A stretch of 64,000 nt of DNA from Methylotenera oryzisoli (GTDB lineage Bacteria; Pseudomonadota; Gammaproteobacteria; Burkholderiales; Methylophilaceae), in assembly GCF_004661485.1 (NCBI RefSeq), contig NZ_PQVH01000008.1, positions 434,001 to 498,000 of the forward strand, read 5' to 3'. A program made the position numbers and the translations under genes. The stretch's first letter is position 1; each line of letters opens with the position of its first letter. Positions 36,680 through 46,189 of the stretch are shown here, in pieces. Under the pieces are notes generated by a model. The model did no database searches. It was not told the origin of the DNA and saw only the letters and a program-made list of their open reading frames with translations.

Positions 36680-38133
36680 TAATGCTTTTTAGCGCGGCGG
36701 TCTTTGTCTTCAACTTCTTTCTTAGCTTTTAACTCAGCACGTTGCGCAGTCTTACGGCGGCGCATACTTACAATACCCTCACCCGGCTTACGCTTATCTT
36801 CATCCTCAGCAAACGGGTTATGCCCTTGCTTATACTCAACACGCAATGGTGTACCTGAAAGCTGGAAAGTTCTACGGAAAGTTTTTTCTAAAAAGCGTGT
36901 ATAAGCATCTTTAACACCATCCACATGGCTACCATGAATCACTACGATAGGTGGATTGCTACCACCCTGATGCGCATAGCGTAATTTTGGACGGATACCT
37001 TTACTGATAGGCGGCTGATGCTGCTGTAACGCATCAATCAGCACACGTGTCAGCTGCGGTGTTGCAAGCTTAGCGAAAGCAGCCTTGTAAGCCACATCCA
37101 CTGATTTAAACAGCTCTGGTAAGCCTTTTTTACGCAAAGCGGAGATGTAGTGAAACTCAGCAAAATCTAAAAACTGCAGCTTACGGTCGATTTCACGTTT
37201 AATCCAATCACGCTCGTCTTCTTTCAAACCATCCCATTTATTGATAGCCACGACTAAAGCGCGACCAGCATCTAAGATGTAAGCTGCTACGTGTGCGTCC
37301 TGCTCGGTGATACCCTCTTGGGCATCCACCACAAGAATCACCACATTTGCCTCTTCAATCGCCTGTATGGTTTTAATCACGGAGAACTTTTCAATCGCTT
37401 CAAATACACGGCCACGCTTACGCACACCGGCTGTGTCAATCAGCGTGTAGTGTTTACCGTTCTTTTCTAAATCGATATGGATAGAGTCACGCGTAGTACC
37501 AGGCTCATCATAAGCAATCACACGCTCTTCCCCTAGCAATGCATTCACTAGCGTTGATTTACCCACATTAGGGCGACCTACAATCGCCACTTTAGGAATT
37601 CTGTCACCGGTATAGTCAGTCACCGGCTCATCTTCAGTGACTGTGAAGTTTTCCAGCGCAAGCTCAATAATATCGCGTACACCTTCGCCATGTGCTGAAG
37701 AAATTGAAAGTGGGTAACCTAAACCCAACTCATGGAAGTCTGCACTGACCACTGCTTTTTGCATGCCTTCAGTTTTGTTTACCGCCAACAATACTGGGCA
37801 CTTGGTTCTTCTTAAACGGTTGGCAATTTCCATATCCTGCGGTGAAACACCTTGGCGACCATCTACCAAAAAGATAATCGCATCAGCTTCATCAATCGCT
37901 TGCAAGGTTTGCTTTGCCATGGCTTTAAGAATGCCACTGTCTGTATTTGGCTCAAAGCCACCTGTATCCACGACTAGATAAGGCTGGCTGGCGCCTATGC
38001 CGCGCCCATAATGTCGATCACGGGTTAGACCAGGCAAGTCAGCGACTAAGGCATCACGACTTTTAGTTAAACGGTTAAATAATGTTGATTTGCCGACGTT
38101 AGGTCGACCAACCAAAACAATGGTAGGTATCAT
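36679..38133 (-). CDS. der: Ribosome biogenesis GTPase Der (EngA)
   Basis: Essential GTPase of 50S subunit assembly with two GTPase domains in tandem; 484 residues. P-loops are [15 protein letters not shown] (about 7-21) and [16 protein letters not shown] (about 187). The remaining motifs ([38 protein letters not shown]) are all present. The KH-like C-terminal domain ends in a lysine/arginine-rich tail. Last gene of the ndk-der block in this genome; in most Betaproteobacteria hfq follows immediately. Confidence 0.98.
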   Translation of the reverse strand: MIPTIVLVGRPNVGKSTLFNRLTKSRDALVADLPGLTRDRHYGRGIGASQPYLVVDTGGFEPNTDSGILKAMAKQTLQAIDEADAIIFLVDGRQGVSPQDMEIANRLRRTKCPVLLAVNKTEGMQKAVVSADFHELGLGYPLSISSAHGEGVRDIIELALENFTVTEDEPVTDYTGDRIPKVAIVGRPNVGKSTLVNALLGEERVIAYDEPGTTRDSIHIDLEKNGKHYTLIDTAGVRKRGRVFEAIEKFSVIKTIQAIEEANVVILVVDAQEGITEQDAHVAAYILDAGRALVVAINKWDGLKEDERDWIKREIDRKLQFLDFAEFHYISALRKKGLPELFKSVDVAYKAAFAKLATPQLTRVLIDALQQHQPPISKGIRPKLRYAHQGGSNPPIVVIHGSHVDGVKDAYTRFLEKTFRRTFQLSGTPLRVEYKQGHNPFAEDEDKRKPGEGIVSMRRRKTAQRAELKAKKEVEDKDRRAKKH

Positions 38134-38157
38134 GTGAGCCTTCTATAAAGCATTGAA

Positions 38158-38187
38158 GCTAATTGATAATTTTAGTCATCAATTAGC
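38158..38187. other. Inverted repeat between bamB and der
   Basis: Perfect 10-bp stem GCTAATTGAT/ATCAATTAGC with a ten-base loop in the 104-base bamB-der gap. No T-run follows on the minus strand. Resembles the other T-less hairpins in this window and may serve mRNA processing. Confidence 0.45.
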
Positions 38188-38237
38188 CCAATTAATTTTT
38201 AATTCTAATAATAAGCGATTAAAGCAAACCAAACATT

Positions 38238-39416
38238 TTATTTAATTTGAATCGCATACAAACTGCCACCTCGTGACTGTGCCAGTAATGTGTCACTGTT
38301 AATCATGGCCATTTGCGGTAAGATTGCTGAGTTATCTGTTTTTACTCTGGCTGAGAACGCACCATCTTCACGCTTCAGAAAATGTACATAGCCTTCTACA
38401 TCACCAACAGCAACTCTGTCACCCATGGGTAAAGGCGCAGTAGGCTGCCTATTTTTAAGGGCTGCCTGACGCCAAAAGGTTTTACCCGTCGTGTAATCAA
38501 GTGCATAGATGGAACCGATTGCATGCGATACATAAATACGGGCATCTTCGTGGCTTAACCCAGTTAGGCTTGAAATATCACGGTTCCAGACAACACGTCC
38601 AGATGCACGGTCAACCGCTGCAATACGACCCTGATAAGCCACCGCATACACTAAAGGACCATCCACCATAGGTAGGCTTGTAATATCCGCAATACGCTCA
38701 ATCTCGGTAACGCCTTTAGGCTGAGCCACAGAAGCTTCCCATAGCAGCTTGCCGTTATCTGCGCGAATTGCCGCAAGTTTACCGCCGGCAAAACCGGCAT
38801 ATACCGCGCCTCCATCCACTACAACGCCTGCACTGCTGCGTACTGTGAGCGCAGGGCTAGTACGGTCATAAACCCATTTCCTACTGCCGTCATCAGCATT
38901 AATACCATAAATGCGGCTATCACCAGTGCGTACAACTACCATACCGTCGTAATACCTAGGAGCGCTTAGCACCTCGCTACTCAGTCTGGACATCCATTGC
39001 AGTTTGCCTGATAAATCATAGGCATAAACCACACCTTTTTGCGTGCCAACCAACACCAAACTACCGCCAACACCTACACCACCGGTAAGTTTTTCAGTTA
39101 TTTTTGCATGCCAAAGCTGTTTACCATTCGTTGCATCTAACTTAACGAGATCACCGTCAGAACTAGCAGCATAAGCAAAACCAGCTTCTACCACTGGCGC
39201 TAGGTCATAGTTACCGGATATACCAAGTTTAGCTTGCCACACAATTTTAGCGGTTGCATTCGCCTCAAACTCAGTCAACGGCTCCATATCTACCACCTCA
39301 CGACCGAAGACACGTTCTGACAGGTCAGTTTTCAGATCGGTAATAGAGGTACAGGCAGAAAGCAGCGTGAAGCCACATATAGCCAATAATGCAGTTGATT
39401 GTTTAATAAAACGCAT
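38238..39416 (-). CDS. bamB: Outer membrane assembly lipoprotein BamB
   Basis: BAM-complex lipoprotein with an eight-bladed beta-propeller; 392 residues. Lipobox LLSAC near residue 22. Repeated WD-like PQQ blades are seen in DLVKLDATNGKQLWHAKI, VVVRTGDSRIYGINADDGSR and RIYVSHAIGSIYALDYTTGK. It follows yfgM by 6 bases and precedes der, the standard yfgM-bamB-der order. Together with BamD at 31.6 kb it supports a complete BAM machinery. Confidence 0.96.
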   Translation of the reverse strand: MRFIKQSTALLAICGFTLLSACTSITDLKTDLSERVFGREVVDMEPLTEFEANATAKIVWQAKLGISGNYDLAPVVEAGFAYAASSDGDLVKLDATNGKQLWHAKITEKLTGGVGVGGSLVLVGTQKGVVYAYDLSGKLQWMSRLSSEVLSAPRYYDGMVVVRTGDSRIYGINADDGSRKWVYDRTSPALTVRSSAGVVVDGGAVYAGFAGGKLAAIRADNGKLLWEASVAQPKGVTEIERIADITSLPMVDGPLVYAVAYQGRIAAVDRASGRVVWNRDISSLTGLSHEDARIYVSHAIGSIYALDYTTGKTFWRQAALKNRQPTAPLPMGDRVAVGDVEGYVHFLKREDGAFSARVKTDNSAILPQMAMINSDTLLAQSRGGSLYAIQIK

Positions 39417-39422
39417 TAAGTA

Positions 39423-40046
39423 TTAGCCTAGTGAATCAATTTTTTGTTGCGTCAAATGACGATAGCGGCCTTGAGCATCTAGCTTGGTAAGTGCAAGTTC
39501 GTAAGCTGCTTTAGCCTCGTCACGTTTACCTAAGCCAAGTAATACGTCGCCTTTAAGATCAAGGAACAAACCATCAAAACCAGCATCGTGCTTTGCTTCC
39601 AACACTTTCAAAGCAGCGTCAAAATTATTTTCTTCAGCCAAAATGTTGGCTAACTGCAAACTCGCAATCGCACTCACAGAAGTTTCTTTAGCATTGCTAA
39701 TCGCCCACTCTAATTGCGCTTTAGCGCTTTTAATCTGATTGGCTTCGTAATTTGCTTTAGCAGCCAATACTGCAGCACGTCCCGCATATGGTGTCGCGCT
39801 ATATTTTTCCATTAACACAGCAGCTTTAGCTTGAAATGATTTTGTATCCTTAGTATCAACCACTTGTAATGCCTGATACTCAGTAGAAGCATTTACCGCC
39901 TGTTTGGTTTGATAGTATGTCCAGCCTTGGTACGCGGCATAAGCAACTAATAAGCCTATAACCAAATTACTGACCATTTTTCCATAGGTTTTCCACCACG
40001 CTTTTAACTCGTCTAACTGTTCTTGCTCTTCTAAATCGTATGCCAT
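39423..40046 (-). CDS. yfgM: YfgM-family TPR membrane protein (SecYEG-associated)
   Basis: Single-pass inner-membrane protein of 207 residues: a short cytoplasmic start (MAYDLEEQEQLDELKAWW), one helix (about 24-42, VSNLVIGLLVAYAAYQGW), then periplasmic TPR-like repeats (YEANQIKSAKAQLEWAIS, LANILAEENNFDAALKVLE). In E. coli YfgM joins PpiD at the Sec translocon and helps hand over periplasmic chaperone clients. In most Betaproteobacteria it directly follows hisS. Here three extra genes (SIMPL protein and two ABC ATPases) intervene. Confidence 0.93.
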   Translation of the reverse strand: MAYDLEEQEQLDELKAWWKTYGKMVSNLVIGLLVAYAAYQGWTYYQTKQAVNASTEYQALQVVDTKDTKSFQAKAAVLMEKYSATPYAGRAAVLAAKANYEANQIKSAKAQLEWAISNAKETSVSAIASLQLANILAEENNFDAALKVLEAKHDAGFDGLFLDLKGDVLLGLGKRDEAKAAYELALTKLDAQGRYRHLTQQKIDSLG

Positions 40047-40092
40047 TCTTAGTCCTAATATATATTTAATTCAAAAACTTACGCTACACCTA

Positions 40093-40896
40093 TCATCCAT
40101 TTGCAACTTTTTTACCAGGAATCGCTGCCAGTAAACTCTGTGTGTAGGCATGTTGTGGCCGCTCATAAATATCAGCGACTTCTCCTAACTCAACAACTCG
40201 CCCTTGATGCATCACCACAATATCATCTGCAATATGACGCACAACTCGTAAATCATGGCTAATAAAGATGTAACTTAACGCCATTTCTTGCTGCAGTTCT
40301 TTAAGTAGCAACAGTATTTGTGCCTGTATCGAAACGTCCAATGCAGACACTGGTTCATCGCACACCACCACCTTAGGTTGTAGCACTAGCGCTCTGGCAA
40401 TGCCAATGCGCTGTCTTTGCCCGCCAGAAAACTCATGCGGGTATTTTTGCATATCAGCCTCAGTTAAGCCAACACGCTTTAACATGGCAATCACTTTGCT
40501 TTTACGCTCAGCCGCGTCACCCAAGCCATGTATCAGCAAGCCTTCGCCTACCAAATCACCGATGCGCATACGCGGATTAAGCGAGGCAAACGGGTCTTGA
40601 AACACCATTTGCAAATCTTTACGCACGGACCTAAGCGCTTCTGCATTGAGCTTAGCTAAATCTTTTCCTGCAAAAATCACTTCGCCACTGTCAATCGACT
40701 GCAATTGTAACAGACATCTTGCCAAGGTGGATTTACCACTACCAGATTCGCCAACCACGGCAAGGGTTTTGCCTGCACGCAGTTTGATGCTGACGTCGTT
40801 CAATGCTTTTACCAAGGTTTTACCAAAACCAAATTTTCCACTGCGCTGTGTGTAAGTTTTGGTTAAATGATTAGCCTCTAAAATATATTCACTCAT
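40093..40896 (-). CDS. Oligopeptide/dipeptide ABC transporter ATP-binding protein, DppF/OppF type
   Basis: Cytoplasmic ATPase of 267 residues. Walker A VGESGSGKSTLARCLL, Q-loop region MVFQDPFASLNPRMRIGD, signature FSGGQRQRIGIARAL, Walker B VVCDEPVSALD and switch His in YIFISHDLRVVRHI are all intact, so it should be active. The PFASLNPRM string and C-terminal YERPQHAYTQSLLAAIP are hallmarks of the OppF/DppF group. Its ATG overlaps the stop of the OppD-type gene by 4 bases. No permease or binding-protein gene is nearby, so it is an orphan ATPase pair whose partners must be elsewhere. Confidence 0.93.
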   Translation of the reverse strand: MSEYILEANHLTKTYTQRSGKFGFGKTLVKALNDVSIKLRAGKTLAVVGESGSGKSTLARCLLQLQSIDSGEVIFAGKDLAKLNAEALRSVRKDLQMVFQDPFASLNPRMRIGDLVGEGLLIHGLGDAAERKSKVIAMLKRVGLTEADMQKYPHEFSGGQRQRIGIARALVLQPKVVVCDEPVSALDVSIQAQILLLLKELQQEMALSYIFISHDLRVVRHIADDIVVMHQGRVVELGEVADIYERPQHAYTQSLLAAIPGKKVANG

Positions 40897-41783
40897 ATTG
40901 CAGCACCAGTAGCTTGGGGGTTGCTATCTGGCAACCAGGCATAATCAATCGGTTTTAAATCTTTTTTACCTTCCGCGTCAGGCACACACGCCAGCAATGC
41001 CTTGGTATATGGATGCTGCGGGTTATTGAGTACCTGTTGCTTGGTGCCAGCCTCAACAATCTCACCTCTAAACATCACCACGACATTGTCCGCAATATCC
41101 GCAACCACACCAAAGTCATGCGTAATAAACAACATACCCATATTCATGCGGGTTTTCAGATCGTCCAGCAATTTTAAAATTTGCGCCTGCACGGTAACAT
41201 CTAGTGCGGTAGTAGGCTCATCGGCAATCAGCAGGCGCGGTTCGCAAGCTATGCTCATCGCAATCATCACGCGCTGACGCTGTCCACCAGACAACTCATC
41301 AGGATAACTATCAGCACGGCTAGGCGAAATACCGACCATTTCAAGCAAGCTAGCCACTTTGTTCTTTAAGGCATGATTCTTTAGCCCTAGGTGTGTCGTC
41401 AAACTTTCGCCAATTTGGTAGCCAATCGTCAGCACCGGATTAAGTGAGGTCATCGGCTCCTGAAAAATCATGGCGATTTTTGCACCACGAATTTTTTGCA
41501 GGGCTTTTTCACTCAGCAAGCTAATGTCTTGCACCCCGGTTTCATGATCATTAAATAGAACTTTACCGGTATTAAGCTTTAACTGCTGTGATAGCAACCC
41601 CATGACCGATAATGCTGTCAGGCTTTTACCACTGCCGGACTCGCCAACCACACAAGTGGTTTTACCTGCTTCAATGGTAAAACTTACATCGTTAACCAAT
41701 AGACGCGATGGCGTATTTTTGGGCGAAATAGTGACATGCTGTAACTGTAACAATGGCTGAACTGTATCTTTAGAGTTACTCAT
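40893..41783 (-). CDS. Oligopeptide/dipeptide ABC transporter ATP-binding protein, DppD/OppD type
   Basis: ATPase of 296 residues pairing with the OppF-type gene just downstream. Walker A VVGESGSGKSLTALSVMG, Q-loop IFQEPMTSLNPVLTIGYQIG, signature LSGGQRQRVMIAMSI, Walker B LLIADEPTTALDVT and H-loop LFITHDFGVVADI. The C-terminal NNPQHPYTKALLACVPD is typical of the OppD group, which often carries a Cys-rich Fe-S motif absent here. Spaced 3 bases from the SIMPL gene, so the three form one insertion unit between hisS and yfgM. Substrate unknown. Confidence 0.93.
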   Translation of the reverse strand: MSNSKDTVQPLLQLQHVTISPKNTPSRLLVNDVSFTIEAGKTTCVVGESGSGKSLTALSVMGLLSQQLKLNTGKVLFNDHETGVQDISLLSEKALQKIRGAKIAMIFQEPMTSLNPVLTIGYQIGESLTTHLGLKNHALKNKVASLLEMVGISPSRADSYPDELSGGQRQRVMIAMSIACEPRLLIADEPTTALDVTVQAQILKLLDDLKTRMNMGMLFITHDFGVVADIADNVVVMFRGEIVEAGTKQQVLNNPQHPYTKALLACVPDAEGKKDLKPIDYAWLPDSNPQATGAAI

Positions 41784-41786
41784 CTT

Positions 41787-42539
41787 TTACTCGATACTAT
41801 AAACAATAGTCACCACAACGCGAGCTGTTTTATCGATGGTTGATTTATCGTAAACACCACCATAGCTGTCATCACCAGCATCGCCACCTACAGGCAGGAT
41901 ATAAAATGCACCTTGCGAAGCCGATTTCATCACGCCGACTTCTACACCATCCTGCTTTACAAACTCAGTGGCGCGGCTACGCGCATTTTTTGTAGCCGCA
42001 GCAATTAAAGACATTTTAATATTCTCTAAATCACTCACTAAGTAAGATGGCGCTCTGGCGACTACAGGGTGATTTTCTGCGCGTAATTGCAATAAAGCTT
42101 TATTGGCATTAGTCACTTTATTTAAATCTTTGGTCACGACACGAATTGTTTGGTAAGCATCAAAACCGCGCTGCACCTGTCGTGGCGTGTCTTTAATAAA
42201 CTCCTCTTCGTAATGCGGATTTAAAGTTTCGACATCAACACTCCAGGTCTTCGCTTCAAACCCTTGCGCTAATAAAAACTCCTCTACCACTTTACGCTCC
42301 ACCGCCAGCTTTTCTAAAGCTTCCGCTTGTGTAGGTTGGGTAACACTGACACTCAGCTCCCATTCAGCACTATCTGCTTTAATTGGCTTTTCTGCCAAGC
42401 CTTTCACTGTGATGGATTGCTGGCCAGACATCGCGCGCTTACCTTGTACGCCTAGTATAAATGCAGCAGCAGACATGCCGATTGCCAAAAAGATACCCAA
42501 TGCAACCATAGCTTTAAATAGATTATTCTGCTCGTTCAT
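41787..42539 (-). CDS. SIMPL (DUF541) domain membrane-anchored protein
   Basis: A 250-residue envelope protein with an N-terminal signal anchor (about 8-28, MVALGIFLAIGMSAAAFILGV) and one SIMPL domain facing the periplasm (ITVKGLAEKPIKADSAEWEL, then VVTKDLNKVTNANKALLQL). E. coli YggE and relatives belong to this family, with loose links to oxidative stress; no defined activity is known. It is a tight neighbour of two peptide-type ABC ATPases, but a functional tie is unproven. The 69-base gap to hisS shows no clear promoter or terminator. Confidence 0.85.
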   Translation of the reverse strand: MNEQNNLFKAMVALGIFLAIGMSAAAFILGVQGKRAMSGQQSITVKGLAEKPIKADSAEWELSVSVTQPTQAEALEKLAVERKVVEEFLLAQGFEAKTWSVDVETLNPHYEEEFIKDTPRQVQRGFDAYQTIRVVTKDLNKVTNANKALLQLRAENHPVVARAPSYLVSDLENIKMSLIAAATKNARSRATEFVKQDGVEVGVMKSASQGAFYILPVGGDAGDDSYGGVYDKSTIDKTARVVVTIVYSIE

Positions 42540-42608
42540 TGCAAATACCTTTTAATAAGTACTTCAAGTGTTCAGTCTAATTGCCAATTAAATCAATTAC
42601 CAGATAAC

Positions 42609-43874
42609 TCAATGACTAGTTAAATAGGCAACTGCGGCTTCAACGCTCAGTTTTTGCTGTTCACCCTTTACTGTTGCCAGCATTGGCTTCAATGCCACTT
42701 CGTTATTCGCCACCTCATCATCACCCAATATCAACGCATATTTGGCACGACTTCTATCCGCTTTTTTCATTTGTGACTTAAAGCTACCACCGCCAGCGTG
42801 CAACACCACTTGAATATTCGCATTGCGTAAACGCTCAGCGATACTAAAAGCAGCATTCTCTGCTTGCTCACCTACATTCACCAGATACACATCCGGCGCA
42901 TCGTCCGCTTCAACCTCATACTCCTGCATGAGTAAGAACACACGCTCTAGACCAATGCCAAAGCCACATGCCGGCGTTGCATCTCCACCTAGGCGCTCAA
43001 CCAAACTATCATAGCGCCCACCGCCGGCAATAGTACCCTGTGCGCCTAGCTTTGTCGTCACCCACTCAAATACGGTGCGGTTGTAGTAATCTAAGCCGCG
43101 CACCAAACGCGGATTAATCGTGTAAGCCACGCCAGCATCATTCAATCTTTTACACAGACCCTCAAAATGCGCGCGAGTTTCAGCGCCTAAGCAGTCAAGC
43201 AACTTTGGGGCAGCCTCACACATGGCTTGCATACGCGGATTTTTAGTATCCAGGATACGCAGTGGATTGGTATGCAAACGTCGCTTAGCATCTTCATCCA
43301 GCAACTCTGCATGCTGCTCAAAGTATGCAATCAGCACATTACGGTATTCGGCACGCTCATGCGCGTCACCAATGCTGTTAATTTGCAGTTCAACATCCTG
43401 AATGCCAAGCTCACGCCATAGCCTCGCCAGCAACACAATTTGTTCGGCATCAACCTCTGGGGTATCAAAGCCAAAAGCTTCTACGCCAATTTGGTGGAAC
43501 TGACGCTGACGGCCTTTTTGTACGTTTTCATGCCTAAACATCGCACCGCTATACCACAAACGCACTGGGCCATTATAGGTAAGATTATTTTCAACCACAG
43601 CACGCACACAACCGGCGGTGCCTTCAGGGCGCAAGGTCAGCTTGTCGCCGTTAAGCGCGTCTTCCCATGCGTACATTTCTTTTTCTACGATATCGGTATG
43701 CTCGCCTACGCTACGCACAAACAAATCGGTAGATTCAACCAGCGGCATGCGGATATTTTTATAGCCATACTGTGCAAGTACGCGGCGTGCGGTGTCTTCT
43801 AGCTTGAACCATAAAGGCGTAGCCTCTGGCAGAATGTCGTAAAAACCTTTGATGCTTTGAAATTTGTTACTCAT
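42609..43874 (-). CDS. hisS: Histidine-tRNA ligase
   Basis: Class II synthetase charging tRNA-His; 421 residues. Family strings: KGFYDILPEATPLWFKLE, TLRPEGTAGCVRAVVENNL (motif 2 region), RYDSLVERLGG (motif 3 region), and the histidine-binding loops LVRGLDYYNRTVFEWVT (HisA) and GGGRYD (HisB). The C-terminal anticodon-binding domain (LRNANIQVVLHAGGGSFKSQ) is present, separating it from HisZ. Central member of the ndk-rlmN-pilW-rodZ-ispG-hisS block. Confidence 0.98.
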   Translation of the reverse strand: MSNKFQSIKGFYDILPEATPLWFKLEDTARRVLAQYGYKNIRMPLVESTDLFVRSVGEHTDIVEKEMYAWEDALNGDKLTLRPEGTAGCVRAVVENNLTYNGPVRLWYSGAMFRHENVQKGRQRQFHQIGVEAFGFDTPEVDAEQIVLLARLWRELGIQDVELQINSIGDAHERAEYRNVLIAYFEQHAELLDEDAKRRLHTNPLRILDTKNPRMQAMCEAAPKLLDCLGAETRAHFEGLCKRLNDAGVAYTINPRLVRGLDYYNRTVFEWVTTKLGAQGTIAGGGRYDSLVERLGGDATPACGFGIGLERVFLLMQEYEVEADDAPDVYLVNVGEQAENAAFSIAERLRNANIQVVLHAGGGSFKSQMKKADRSRAKYALILGDDEVANNEVALKPMLATVKGEQQKLSVEAAVAYLTSH

Positions 43875-43892
43875 GAACTTTTGAATTGCCTA

Positions 43893-45197
43893 TTATGAAT
43901 TGACTGCTTGTATTGGAATTATTTTTTGTGCAGATGCAGGACGTAAATTACCGCCTTCGGCATAGTTTTTTTGCACATACGCTTCAACAATTGCCTGAAA
44001 CTCCTCGGCAATATGATCACCTTTCAATGTGACGGTTTTTTCACCATCGACGAACACCGGCGCCACTGGTACTTCACCCGTACCAGGCAAGCTAATACCA
44101 ACATTGGCTAATTTAGACTCGCCGGGGCCATTCACTACACAGCCCATCACTGCCACGCTCATATTCTCAACACCTGCATACGCATCGCGCCAAATCGGCA
44201 TTTGATTACGCAAGTAAGTTTGAATTTGCATAGCAAGCTCTTGGAAATAAGTTGAAGTAGTACGGCCACAGCCTGGGCAAGCAGTCACCAATGGGGTAAA
44301 CGAACGAATTCCCATGGTTTGCAGAATCTCTTGCGCTACGACCACCTCTTTAGTGCGTGATTCATTCGGCTCTGGTGTGAGTGAAACTCGAATCGTGTTG
44401 CCGATGCCTTGCTGCAACAATAAGGCCAAAGCAGCGGTTGACGCAACAATCCCTTTAGAGCCCATGCCAGCTTCAGTTAGACCTAAATGCAGGGGATAAT
44501 CACTACGACTTGCTAGCTCTGTATAGACTTTCACCAAGTCTTGCACATCACTCACTTTGCATGAAATGATGATTTGATTTGGCGATAAACCCAACGCTAC
44601 CGCCTGCTCCGCACTCTCAAGCGCAGACTGTATCAAAGCCTCACGCATCAATGCATCAGCAGTCAATGGCTCGGCCAGCTTCGCATTATCGTCCATCATC
44701 TGCGCCATTTTGGCTTGATCTAGGCTACCCCAATTCACACCAATACGCACAGCCTTTTTGTACTGTATTGCAGCTTCAATCATCGCTGCAAACTGCTCAT
44801 CACGCTTCGAACCCTTACCTACATTACCTGGGTTAATTCGATATTTTGATAGCGACTCAGCACAATCAGGATATTGGGCCAGTAATTTATGACCGTTGTA
44901 ATGAAAATCACCAACCAATGGCACATTACAACCCAGCTTATCTAAACCACGACGGATATTGCCGACTTGCGCAGCAGCTTCGGGCGAGTTCACCGTAATA
45001 CGTACTACCTCAGAACCAGCCTGCCATAACTCATAAACCTGCTTGATGGTTGCTTCAGCGTCCGCAGTATCTGTATTGGTCATACTTTGCACTACCACTG
45101 GAGCTGGTAAAGTATCTAATAAGCCACCGCCTACCGGCACGTGCCCGACCATCACTTGCAAAGTATTACGGGCTTTATTTTGCATAAACAAACTCAA
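43893..45197 (-). CDS. ispG: 4-hydroxy-3-methylbut-2-en-1-yl diphosphate synthase IspG (GcpE)
   Basis: Fe-S enzyme of the MEP isoprenoid pathway; 434 residues from a TTG start at 45197. The TIM-barrel half shows [26 protein letters not shown] and RINPGNVG. The C-terminal half has the cluster ligands in [11 protein letters not shown] and [14 protein letters not shown] inside the rodZ stop region lies 6-7 bases before the TTG, better placed than for the ATG at 45185. Its neighbour rodZ ends 3 bases upstream. The pathway feeds quinone and undecaprenol synthesis. Confidence 0.97.
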   Translation of the reverse strand: MSLFMQNKARNTLQVMVGHVPVGGGLLDTLPAPVVVQSMTNTDTADAEATIKQVYELWQAGSEVVRITVNSPEAAAQVGNIRRGLDKLGCNVPLVGDFHYNGHKLLAQYPDCAESLSKYRINPGNVGKGSKRDEQFAAMIEAAIQYKKAVRIGVNWGSLDQAKMAQMMDDNAKLAEPLTADALMREALIQSALESAEQAVALGLSPNQIIISCKVSDVQDLVKVYTELASRSDYPLHLGLTEAGMGSKGIVASTAALALLLQQGIGNTIRVSLTPEPNESRTKEVVVAQEILQTMGIRSFTPLVTACPGCGRTTSTYFQELAMQIQTYLRNQMPIWRDAYAGVENMSVAVMGCVVNGPGESKLANVGISLPGTGEVPVAPVFVDGEKTVTLKGDHIAEEFQAIVEAYVQKNYAEGGNLRPASAQKIIPIQAVNS

Positions 45198-45200
45198 CGA

Positions 45201-46187
45201 TTACTCCAAACTGATACGTGCAACATTGCTTCGAGTATAGCCAGCTAAATCCACAGCTTGCCCAGAAACATTGACTGTAGCTGCCTTGGCATTACCAATC
45301 ACCACGCTAAACGGCGATTGGAAACTAAGTGACTGCGTATCGCCAGCATTCAAAGTCGCTTCGTAAAGTATTTGCCCGGCTTTATCACTCACACGCACCC
45401 AGGTTTTATCTGTCACCGATATGCTTACTTTTTTCAAAGCCGCAGCTGCGGCTTGCGGATCCGGTTTAACCTGAGGCTCAGGCTTGATTGGTGCCAGCGG
45501 CGCTACCGCAGGAACGGCCTGCACAGGCGCACTGACTGGTGCGCTAGACTGCGGTTGTGTATTACTTACAGGGGCAACTCCTGCATCTTGGTTTGAAACT
45601 GCGTCCTCTGCAAACTGACGTTCTGCAGCTGGTAAAGCAGGCTCAGGTAAAGTCGTTTCGGACAACACCACCTCGGAGGACTCCTGCGTATCGGCAGGCG
45701 CCTCTGCCACAGGCGCTGTAGTCTGTTGCACCGCATCATCAGCTACTGGCGACTGCTTAGGCAAATACTCAATATATACAAACCATGCAAGTAAAAAGAA
45801 TAAAACCAGAATGCTACCTAAAATATAGGTAAGCCATGGTCGATTATCTTTAGTTAACTGCACAGGCTGCATCGAAGGGTTAACAGCAAGCAGATTAGGT
45901 GACTGGGCTGGTGACAACTGGCGATAAATATCCAACAATGGTGCAGCATCTATCTCTAATAAACGAGCATAGTTCCGGATAAAACCACGAGTAATCATTG
46001 CGTCTGGCAATAAATCAAAAGCATCACGTTCCAGTGCATCCACTTGCTTAACACTGTAACGCAAGTGGTCTGACACATTTTGCTGTGATAATTTCTTTGC
46101 CTCTCTCGCTGCCTGTAACAATGCGCCGACTGACGCAGTCACAGAAACTTCTTCGACTTTCTCTTCAACCTGTTGTGTATCTGTCAT
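45201..46187 (-). CDS. rodZ: RodZ-family cytoskeletal/cell-shape protein
   Basis: Bitopic membrane protein that links MreB to the cell-wall synthesis machinery; 328 residues. The N-terminal HTH_25/Xre-like domain (GALLQAAREAKKLSQQNVSD, GFIRNYARLLEIDAAPLL) is followed by a basic linker and one membrane helix (about 121-138, ILGSILVLFFLLAWFVYI). A Pro/Ala/Val-rich periplasmic spacer and a C-terminal DUF4115 domain (VSISVTDKTWVRVSDKAGQI) complete it. It is packed 2 bases after pilW and 3 before ispG. Confidence 0.93.
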   Translation of the reverse strand: MTDTQQVEEKVEEVSVTASVGALLQAAREAKKLSQQNVSDHLRYSVKQVDALERDAFDLLPDAMITRGFIRNYARLLEIDAAPLLDIYRQLSPAQSPNLLAVNPSMQPVQLTKDNRPWLTYILGSILVLFFLLAWFVYIEYLPKQSPVADDAVQQTTAPVAEAPADTQESSEVVLSETTLPEPALPAAERQFAEDAVSNQDAGVAPVSNTQPQSSAPVSAPVQAVPAVAPLAPIKPEPQVKPDPQAAAAALKKVSISVTDKTWVRVSDKAGQILYEATLNAGDTQSLSFQSPFSVVIGNAKAATVNVSGQAVDLAGYTRSNVARISLE

Positions 46188-46189
46188 TG

